From positions 1 through 59,460 of the forward strand of contig CACZAN010000015.1 of assembly GCA_902779165.1 (NCBI GenBank): 59,460 bases of DNA. The letters are read 5' to 3'. The position numbers and the translations under genes are program-made. Origin of the DNA: an uncultured Bacteroidales bacterium (GTDB lineage Bacteria > Bacteroidota > Bacteroidia > Bacteroidales > Bacteroidaceae). The notes under the pieces are model-generated. The model worked only from the letters and a program-made list of their open reading frames with translations. It did not search any database and was not told where the DNA came from. Position 1 is the stretch's first letter. Each line of letters opens with the position of its first letter. Positions 12,864 through 19,641 of this stretch are shown piece by piece.

Positions 12864-13337
12864 TTATTCCGCCTTTTTCTTCTTAGCCCGTTTGGCTTCT
12901 TCAATCTTCTCGAGAAATTCTTCCTGATATTGCTTGGGAGTCTTCCCCTGAAGGTGGTAGAATGCGGCGTAGAAGGACTGGCGATTGGTGAATCCCACAG
13001 CTTCTGCGACTTCGCTCATCGTCATTTTCTTGTTGCGCTTGTCTTGTAGAATGCTAACGGCGTCGCGCACGCGATAGCCTGCGATGAGCTCGGCATAGTT
13101 CATTTGGAAGCGCAAGTTGATGGTGGCGCTGATGTAACGTGTGTTTGTCTGAAGTTCTTCAGCCAATTTCTTGGCGCTGTACTCTGAGTCACGATACTTC
13201 TTTTCTACAATCATCTTGCGGAGAATTTGTTCGTAGATCTCGTCGATGACTTCTGCTCTCACCTGTGTGCGGTAGGCAGCTACCTTCTCTTTCTTTTCGC
13301 GGTAGTTGTACTTTTTGGTTCCTAAAACTTGTTCCAT
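12864..13337 (-). CDS. AraC-family DNA-binding regulator
   Basis: A 157-aa protein with a C-terminal AraC-type double helix-turn-helix (KKLAEELQTNTRYISATINLR ... MSEVAEAVGFTNRQSFYAAF). The closing motif GKTPKQYQEEF is the family's usual GxxPxxYR-like end. The N-terminal 50 residues are basic and charged, with no ligand-binding cupin, and the C-terminus is Lys-rich. It precedes the DPP III gene by 8 nt, so it may regulate its own operon; targets are unknown. Confidence 0.8.
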   Translation of the reverse strand: MEQVLGTKKYNYREKKEKVAAYRTQVRAEVIDEIYEQILRKMIVEKKYRDSEYSAKKLAEELQTNTRYISATINLRFQMNYAELIAGYRVRDAVSILQDKRNKKMTMSEVAEAVGFTNRQSFYAAFYHLQGKTPKQYQEEFLEKIEEAKRAKKKKAE

Positions 13338-13375
13338 AGTATGCTTTTAAGTTGGGCTTGTTGCTGAAAACGCTG

Positions 13376-13383
13376 CAAAGTTA
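13376..13383 (-). promoter_or_regulatory. -7 box of the AraC/DPP III operon
   Basis: TAACTTTG on the minus strand, 38 nt before the AraC-type start codon. No clear TTTG at -33. Confidence 0.45.
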
Positions 13384-13454
13384 TACATTTTGTCGTGAAA
13401 AACGCTTGCCTTGGATGAATTATTTTTCGGAAATAGGTTGTAAAACATGAATTT

Positions 13455-16163
13455 TTAGATTTCTGTCGTGCCAGTAGCTGTTAATGTCTGCTCATGCGCG
13501 CGTATTAGTTCATCAAGATGTGACATCTGACGCAGTATTTCGCGGCGTCGTGCTTCGAGTTCTTCTTGCTGTTGTTGCATGTTCTGCATCTCTTGGTCGA
13601 TGTCGCTGATATTCGGATGCACGCCTTCTGCCTGCAGGGCGATGATCTGTGCCTTGAGGTGGTCGACACGTGCTTGGGTGATTGCTGTCTGTAGCGAGAT
13701 TTCGCGCACGTTCTTTCGGATGTTGGTCCAGTCAGTGCCGTCGGCCAAGACGCGTTCCAGTTCAGAGAACTGTACGGGTGGGTTGTTGGAGTTGTATTTT
13801 TGCATCCACAGATCCAGTTCGTTGCGATCGTCAGCGATTCGTTTTTCATCGCGCAGGACCATGCCGTCGAGGACTTTTTGCTGGGCTGAGAGATACATGT
13901 ACGCTTTCAGCTGTTGTCCGTAGATTTCTTCGCATTTTATCAGTTCTTCGTTCTTCGACTCCAGTCGTTCCTTGGCCTGCTGGAAGATGACTTTGGCGTC
14001 TTCGCTGGAGAGCAGTCGCTGTAGGGCATTTTCTGCTTTCGAAGCCAGATCCTGTGCCTTAGCACTTTGGCTTTCTAATTGGAGGATGTCGTTCTGTACC
14101 TCGGCAATTATCTTCTCCAGTAGTTCTATCTCCACGTCCTTGGCGCTGATGATTTTTTCGTATTTTTGGATATTTTTCTGAACCTCAGCCCATTGTTCCA
14201 CCATCTTCTGGATGCGCATCTTGATGCCTTCGTGTGATGACTGCCACACGTTGTACCACTCAGGAATGGTGATTTCGTGTTCCAGAGCCTCGTATCGTTG
14301 GCTGTAGTTGCGTGTGGCTTTTGCCAGTCTGAAGTTCAGCCGATCCACCTCTCCTGCCATGACTTGGCAGGCGGTGTTCACCTCATTGAGCCTGACATCC
14401 AATTCTGTGAGTTCCTGTTGTAGCTTTTTTATGTCCTCCCCAATGCGTGAAATAGCATTAAGGTGGAAGGTGAACGCATCGAGTTCCTTGTCAGCGATTT
14501 CTGCGTCGACGGTGGCTTTCTCGATGAGCTGCCGCATCATGCTGGTGCGTGCTTCGCGGTTGGTGGATCGCGAGCATTCTACGAAGGATCGGTCCAGGTT
14601 GGCGAATGTCTGCCATTCGTCGGTGTCCTGTTTCTGTCGTACTTCCAGCAGTTGCAGGTTTTCGCTCTCTACTTCGAGTTTGGCCGTGGTAGCTGTCAGG
14701 TCGCGTTGTAATCCTAATAGCATCTGGCGCTTGCCTCGCAGTTCTGCTTCCATGTTTTCGCAGTCGGCCTTCAGTGAAGAGATGAGTGCGTTCTGGCCGG
14801 TGATTCCCTCGCTTTGCCAGGGGTGGTGTGTGGCTCCGCAGACGGTGCAGGGTTGTCCCTCTTTGAGATCAGAGCGCAATTCGATGACGTTCTGGCTCTT
14901 GGAGAGTGTCCAGTGGTATGTTTTCTGCTGCAGCAGTGTTTCCAGTCGTCGCACTTCTTTGTCCGTGTTGTCGATGTTGCGGTTGAGTTGGTCTGCCTGC
15001 AGCCTGAGCGTGGCTATGTGCTGGTTCTTGAGCTCAATCTGGTCGTATCCGGCAGCGATACTTCGCCACAGCGAGAGTCCAGTCTCGAGCATCAGCTTGC
15101 GTGCGTGTAGTTCCATGGCGCGCCGTTGTAGTGCGAAGCTGTCCTGTCCGGCAGTGTTTCGTCGGTGCCCGTCAACTTCTTCCTGTTTGGCTTTGATGGT
15201 GGCGTTGAGGTTCTGGTGCTCGTTGAAAAGACGTCCCAGCTGTTCGTCGCGCTCTTTCTGGCGTCGCAGTGCCTGGTTGAGTTCGTTGGAAAGGGTGTCG
15301 CGCAGGTTCATGGTCTCCAGCAGTTCGTCGAGCCGTGCGAGGACTCCTTCTGCGCGTGCAATCATTTGGCGGTGTGGCTCCAGTGACTGGCGTTTTAGTT
15401 TCAGTGCCGATAGTTCCTCGTCGCACTGTTCGTTGGTGGCCTTGGCTTCTTTCTGCTGTTTCTGCAGCCGTGCCAGCCTTTCGCTGTAGAGTCTCAGAGT
15501 GCGCTCGATGTCGTTGTGCAGGTTTTCCTGTTGTGTTTGCTGTTCTTTCAGGCGCTCTGCTTCAGTCATGGTCTGGGCAGCCTGCAGGAGTGTGTCGTAG
15601 GCTTCCTGCATCCTGTTGCGCCCTTCGTTGAGTTCCTTGAGTCCGTCGCTTTCGCGCTTCTTAGCCTCGTCGATTTGCAGGGACAGCTGTCCTAATGTCT
15701 GTCGCGCGAGTGCGATGCCCTGGTTGAGCACGTTGATTCGCTGGAATCTTCCGTTCACTGCCTCGAAGTTCTCGAAACGCTCCAGTTCGCGCTGCTGTGT
15801 GAGCACCGATGCCTGCTGCTTGCCGAGTTCATAGAGTCGCTTGCTCAGTTGTTCCAGCTCGCTGCTTAGTGCTACGTAGCGCTTCGTGCGGTCGCGTTGC
15901 TGGCGCAGGCGCTGCAGGGCGTCCTCCACGTTTGCCAGCTTGGTTTGCTGCAGTCGTCGGCCTTCGTGTATACGCTGCAGGGTGATGTCGTCGAGCCTGT
16001 GCATGTCGACGCGTGCGCGCGCTACCTCTTTCTTAAGTAGCCCTCTCAGCCGGATTTTCGCGTCCTCCGGCATGGGCTCTCCAAAGCGTTCCAGCCACCA
16101 ACTGTTTGCCGCCTCCTCAGATGTGGCGTGCGCTTCGGGTATATAGCGTATATCTGCTTCCAT
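13455..16163 (-). CDS. Coiled-coil zinc-hook protein, SbcC-like but lacking ATPase lobes
   Basis: This 902-aa protein is almost entirely heptad-rich coiled coil. At its midpoint is CTVCG (C439, C442) in LKEGQPCTVCGATHHPW, closely matching the SbcC/Rad50 zinc hook, so two chains could pair through Zn. I find no Walker A (GxxGxGKS/T), no ABC signature (SGGE) and no Walker B, so the ATPase halves found at both ends of SbcC are absent. The N-terminal 60 residues (WWLERFGEPMPEDAKIRLRGLL) are non-coiled and unfamiliar. The start at 16163 is chosen because the open frame's extra 30 codons run through its promoter. A tether or nuclease-partner role is inference. No sbcD is adjacent. Confidence 0.7.
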   Translation of the reverse strand: MEADIRYIPEAHATSEEAANSWWLERFGEPMPEDAKIRLRGLLKKEVARARVDMHRLDDITLQRIHEGRRLQQTKLANVEDALQRLRQQRDRTKRYVALSSELEQLSKRLYELGKQQASVLTQQRELERFENFEAVNGRFQRINVLNQGIALARQTLGQLSLQIDEAKKRESDGLKELNEGRNRMQEAYDTLLQAAQTMTEAERLKEQQTQQENLHNDIERTLRLYSERLARLQKQQKEAKATNEQCDEELSALKLKRQSLEPHRQMIARAEGVLARLDELLETMNLRDTLSNELNQALRRQKERDEQLGRLFNEHQNLNATIKAKQEEVDGHRRNTAGQDSFALQRRAMELHARKLMLETGLSLWRSIAAGYDQIELKNQHIATLRLQADQLNRNIDNTDKEVRRLETLLQQKTYHWTLSKSQNVIELRSDLKEGQPCTVCGATHHPWQSEGITGQNALISSLKADCENMEAELRGKRQMLLGLQRDLTATTAKLEVESENLQLLEVRQKQDTDEWQTFANLDRSFVECSRSTNREARTSMMRQLIEKATVDAEIADKELDAFTFHLNAISRIGEDIKKLQQELTELDVRLNEVNTACQVMAGEVDRLNFRLAKATRNYSQRYEALEHEITIPEWYNVWQSSHEGIKMRIQKMVEQWAEVQKNIQKYEKIISAKDVEIELLEKIIAEVQNDILQLESQSAKAQDLASKAENALQRLLSSEDAKVIFQQAKERLESKNEELIKCEEIYGQQLKAYMYLSAQQKVLDGMVLRDEKRIADDRNELDLWMQKYNSNNPPVQFSELERVLADGTDWTNIRKNVREISLQTAITQARVDHLKAQIIALQAEGVHPNISDIDQEMQNMQQQQEELEARRREILRQMSHLDELIRAHEQTLTATGTTEI

Positions 16164-16192
16164 AATGGGGATGATTCTCTTAAAAATCTGTG

Positions 16193-16224
16193 CAAAGGTA
16201 CAAAAATAATCCGAAAATGCCAAA
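16193..16224 (-). promoter_or_regulatory. Promoter of the zinc-hook gene
   Basis: On the minus strand TTTG (16224-16221), 20 nt, TACCTTTG (16200-16193), a full consensus match 29 nt before the ATG at 16163. Confidence 0.75.
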
Positions 16225-16263
16225 AAAAGTGTACACTTATTATGCCCGTTCAATTACTTTTAT

Positions 16264-16271
16264 TACTTTTG
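16264..16271 (+). promoter_or_regulatory. -7 box of the small lipoprotein gene
   Basis: TACTTTTG, 28 nt upstream of the ATG at 16300. Divergent from the zinc-hook promoter about 40 nt away. Confidence 0.5.
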
Positions 16272-16299
16272 CAGCGATGTTTACTAAAATGAGCACAAA

Positions 16300-16650
16300 A
16301 TGAAAGGAAAATGGCTGTTTGCAGTGCCTCTGTTTGCCCTCGCTGCGTGTGTGGGAGGCACTACGGGAGGTGGTTCGTCTGAGGCGGATTCTACCGACTT
16401 TGAGACTGACTCGCAGGACGAGGAGGTCCTCGAGGCTCGGCTCGTCACCGGATTCGTGGGAACGGGTACGTCCATGAATATGATTGAACTCGTTTCCGCT
16501 GAGGCGTCAGATACGTTGTGGCTGGAGCTGGACGATGAAACGGTGCGCGATGCTACGTTGGAGGTGGGGCGTGAGATCGTGGCCGTGGTGACCGATGAAC
16601 CAGATGGCAGCTTGCGCGTGCTGGCTACGCTGGATGCCGAAGAGGAGTGA
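16300..16650 (+). CDS. Small acidic lipoprotein, unknown function
   Basis: A 116-aa protein with a lipoprotein signal (lipobox LAAC, Cys17). A short Gly/Ser/acid-rich linker leads into a compact beta-rich domain of about 70 residues (ARLVTGFVGTGTSMNMIEL ... GREIVAVVTDEPDGSLRVLATLD), which could be a small barrel. Very acidic overall. It is monocistronic and divergent from the zinc-hook gene. I do not recognise the family. Confidence 0.7.
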   Translation: MKGKWLFAVPLFALAACVGGTTGGGSSEADSTDFETDSQDEEVLEARLVTGFVGTGTSMNMIELVSAEASDTLWLELDDETVRDATLEVGREIVAVVTDEPDGSLRVLATLDAEEE

Positions 16651-16725
16651 GTGTGGCTATGTGCGAACGATTTGGCACGTAGGCTCAAATGTGTTTACAG
16701 TCATCTTTGGAGACAGTATAAGATA

Positions 16726-16889
16726 GTCTACGCGCCTTCATTTGTGTTTTGCATTCTGTATTCGGTACTCCCTCCTCGCCATGAAAAAGCAGATTGAATC
16801 TTATATTATAATTTTTTTAATTTATAATATAAGATTCCCATCTGCTCTGCTGTCCCCTATATGCAAGTATTAAATGAAGGCACGTAGAC
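16726..16889. repeat. 164-bp nested inverted-repeat element
   Basis: Outer arms 16726-16743 and 16872-16889 are reverse complements (17 of 18, GTCTACGCGCCTTCATTT). Inside are TTGCAT / ATGCAA, then GCAGAT / ATCTGC, then a perfect 15-bp AT-rich stem (16797-16811 with 16822-16836). The whole element could fold into one long interrupted hairpin. It resembles a MITE or a transcript-end structure. Nothing else is evident in 16651-17068. Confidence 0.7.
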
Positions 16890-17068
16890 GCGTAGATGCG
16901 TTGGATACATCAACAACTCAAGACAGGTGAAGAGCGGCTTGGCAGAGGGGTGTCACTACTACATACCCCCAAACCGATAATAGGGCATCTTCACCAACAA
17001 ATGAAAAACACAAATGTTACGTGATACGTTTTTACGGCAAGCATTATTGCCAGGGGGCCACAGCGTAC

Positions 17069-19525
17069 TTACAGCTCCTTATCTGGATACATGGCCTGCC
17101 ACCATTCCGGCTCGTCCTTCAGCCAGCGTGCGAACCATGCCCAGATGGTCTGTTGCCAGCGCATGCGCTTCGTGTAGTCGAGGATATGGTGGTCCTGGTC
17201 CTTGACGAGTACCATGGCGGTTGGGCGCCCTAAGAGCTTCAGTGCTGTGTACATCTGTATGCTCTCGCCCACGGGCACATTATGGTCCTGGTCGCCGTGG
17301 AGGAAGAGTAGGGGAGTGTGGATCTTGTCGGCATTGAAGAGTGGGCTCTGGTCCACATAGAGGTCTTTGCGCGTCCAGGGATAGCTGTTTGCCATGGATA
17401 CTTCGCTGTAGGTGTAGCCCCAGTATCCCTCGCCCCAGTAGCTGGTGTGGTCGCTGATGCCTGCGTGTGAGATGGCGGCAGCGAAGATGTCGGTTTTCGT
17501 CTGCAGGTACTGCGTCATGAATCCTCCGTAGCTGGCTCCGATGCATCCGATTTTCTTTGCATCCACCCAGCTGTGTTCGTGGCAGAAGGCCTGTACGGCG
17601 CCGATGATGTCCTCTGCCACGCCCTCGCCGGCGCTGTTCACGTGCTGCGCCGACCATTCCTGTCCGAAGCCAGTGGCGCCGTGTGGATTCACCACGAGTA
17701 CGACGTAGCCCAGTGCGGCGTAGGCGTGCTGCGGATAGCGGCTCTCGAAGTTTCGGCTGGTGGGCGAGCAGCCGCCGTAGTAGTTGACAATCATCGGATA
17801 CTGGCGCGAGGCATCGAAATGGGGCGGCAGGTAGTAGCGGCAGTGGATGTGCTCGCCCTGTGCGTTGGTGTAGATATACGGCTCGCAGGCTCCCAGCTCC
17901 ACGTCCTTGAGGGTCTCTGCGCTCAAGTCCTCCAGCAGGCTGAGGTATTTCTCGCTTTTTGCTTTGCCGTTCTTAACGTGCTGCAGCTGCAGTGCATAGA
18001 GCCGGTCGCTGTTCGAGGCACTCTGTGCGTAGAGCACCATCGCGGGTGCAGCGTTGGCGAGGGCGAAGCGTTCTACCAGTTCCTCGGGCAGTGCGATTTT
18101 GAGAAAGGCACCCGTCAGGGGATTCAGCTGGAAGAGGTTCACGCTGTCCTTGTCCTCGGCCGTGAAGTAGATCATGCCGTCGGCGAGGCTCCATTCATGA
18201 GCCTGGACGCTGGGGTCGAAGTCCCTTGTCAGGGGGCGCACGCTGCGGTTGCCGAGGTCCATGAGGAAGAGCTGCGTGTCGGTCATGCTGGGCGTCTGTC
18301 CCTGGCGCACCTTCTTCCCGATGCCACCCAGGGCCTCCGGCGAGCCTGCCAGCAGCACCTGCCTGCCGTCGGGCGAGAAGCTGGCACCGCCCAGGAATCC
18401 CTCGTTGCTAAGCAGTGTGTCTGCGGCCAGCGTCTGCAAGTCGAGACGGTAGAGCGACGAGACTTCCGTGGGACGTGCGCCCAGTTTGCTGCTGGAAGTC
18501 ATCACCAACGCATAGCGGCCGTCGCTGCTGATGTCCGTGAGGTAGGTGGAGGAATGGCCGAAGGTCAGTGGCTGCATCAGTCCTGTGTGCAGGTCATAGA
18601 GTGCCAGATGCGAGCGCGTTCGCCATCCGGGCTGTCGGTCGTCGGGGTGGATGATCTCATAGACGTCGGGACGCTCCTTGGGAGCCTCGTCGTAGAGGGT
18701 GAAAATGAGCCGGTCTTCCGTTGGCGTCATCTGGAAATATCCCTCGGGCAGGCCTTTGGCGAGCGAGGTTTCCTTCTGCGTCTGCGGATCCACGCCGACG
18801 AGTTCACGCTGCTCTCCCCTCATGCGTGTGTAGTAATAAAAGTTCGCGCGAGGCATCCAGCTGATATCGTCGTGCTGGGCAACGACGCGTCCTGTGGCTA
18901 CCTCGCGAACCTCAGCCTGCCGGTTGATGGAGACGATCATCCACTTTCCGTTGGGCGAGAGGCTGACATGGGAATATCGACGCGCGTGCAACACTTCGTT
19001 CATCGTGTAGAGGTGCTTCTGTCCAGGAGCATCGAGGCTGATGCTGCCCTCCACGGTCGGAGCTACGGTCACCAGCAGGGAGTCGTTGCTCGTGGCGGTT
19101 GTTAGCGCCTTGATGACGACTTCGTGCGAAGCGGGCGGCAGTTCTGTCTCTGCGCCGCTGATGACGAGGCTTCCGTCCACGTAGAGCTCGCTGTGGCTGA
19201 GTCCGCTGACGTTGATCTTGGCTTTGGTATAAGTGCTGTTCGTCAGGGCAAACGAAGCCAGATGCAGGGCGGGGCGTCCCTGGGCATCTTTGGCCAGAAC
19301 GGCAGCGTTGCTGAGCTGTCCTTCGTGGGCGCTCTCCAGGCGCAGCGGCGTCTTTAGCAATTCCGCTTCGTCGAAGCGTTTGCCATTGACGTTCGTGCTG
19401 TCGAGGACGGCGGGAATCATCAGCGGCAGAGGGCCTGTTAGGCGGAATGAAGAGACGTGAATTTCCTGTGCTGAAACGGTTGCAGACAGCGTCAAGAGCC
19501 CTGCAAGAAGTAGATTTTTGTTCAT
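17069..19525 (-). CDS. Secreted S9 prolyl oligopeptidase-family peptidase (DPP IV-like)
   Basis: An exported serine peptidase of 818 aa that probably cleaves dipeptides or oligopeptides after proline. A signal peptide ends in ATVSAQ. A beta-propeller with SPNGKW / SSDGRYALV / SPDGRQVLL blades fills the first two thirds, then the alpha/beta hydrolase. The catalytic serine is S665 in GASYGGF, the acid is in HGDQDHNVP, and the histidine is H779 or H780 in DQDHHILD. It is divergent from the P-type ATPase gene, with no operon partner. Confidence 0.9.
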   Translation of the reverse strand: MNKNLLLAGLLTLSATVSAQEIHVSSFRLTGPLPLMIPAVLDSTNVNGKRFDEAELLKTPLRLESAHEGQLSNAAVLAKDAQGRPALHLASFALTNSTYTKAKINVSGLSHSELYVDGSLVISGAETELPPASHEVVIKALTTATSNDSLLVTVAPTVEGSISLDAPGQKHLYTMNEVLHARRYSHVSLSPNGKWMIVSINRQAEVREVATGRVVAQHDDISWMPRANFYYYTRMRGEQRELVGVDPQTQKETSLAKGLPEGYFQMTPTEDRLIFTLYDEAPKERPDVYEIIHPDDRQPGWRTRSHLALYDLHTGLMQPLTFGHSSTYLTDISSDGRYALVMTSSSKLGARPTEVSSLYRLDLQTLAADTLLSNEGFLGGASFSPDGRQVLLAGSPEALGGIGKKVRQGQTPSMTDTQLFLMDLGNRSVRPLTRDFDPSVQAHEWSLADGMIYFTAEDKDSVNLFQLNPLTGAFLKIALPEELVERFALANAAPAMVLYAQSASNSDRLYALQLQHVKNGKAKSEKYLSLLEDLSAETLKDVELGACEPYIYTNAQGEHIHCRYYLPPHFDASRQYPMIVNYYGGCSPTSRNFESRYPQHAYAALGYVVLVVNPHGATGFGQEWSAQHVNSAGEGVAEDIIGAVQAFCHEHSWVDAKKIGCIGASYGGFMTQYLQTKTDIFAAAISHAGISDHTSYWGEGYWGYTYSEVSMANSYPWTRKDLYVDQSPLFNADKIHTPLLFLHGDQDHNVPVGESIQMYTALKLLGRPTAMVLVKDQDHHILDYTKRMRWQQTIWAWFARWLKDEPEWWQAMYPDKEL

Positions 19526-19554
19526 TTTCTGGCGTTTTTAATACTTTTTGGCGA

Positions 19555-19562
19555 CAAAGATA
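19555..19562 (-). promoter_or_regulatory. -7 box of the S9 peptidase gene
   Basis: TATCTTTG on the minus strand, 29 nt before the ATG at 19525. Confidence 0.45.
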
Positions 19563-19601
19563 TATAAAATGGGTCACTTCGACGAATTATCTCCCATAAT
19601 A

Positions 19602-19633
19602 TTTGTTTTTTCCAGGAAAAAGCAGTATTTTTG
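19602..19633 (+). promoter_or_regulatory. Promoter of the P-type ATPase gene
   Basis: TTTG (19602-19605), 20 nt, TATTTTTG (19626-19633): full consensus. The box ends 8 nt before the ATG at 19642, so the transcript should be almost leaderless. This also rules out the open frame's earlier in-frame start at 19603. Confidence 0.7.
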
Positions 19634-19641
19634 TGCTGAAA

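Noticed and set aside
14308-15489. A 393-codon plus-strand frame opposite the zinc-hook gene
   Set aside because: Its Ser/Arg/Cys-rich composition is what reversed coiled-coil codons give; no family features.
16164-16253. N-terminal 30-codon extension of the zinc-hook protein
   Set aside because: It would place the consensus promoter (16193-16224) inside the coding sequence.
17573-19105. A 510-codon plus-strand open frame opposite the S9 peptidase
   Set aside because: It is antisense to clear propeller and hydrolase sequence, is rich in Val/Gly/Ala/His as reverse-frame artefacts often are, and has no promoter or domain.
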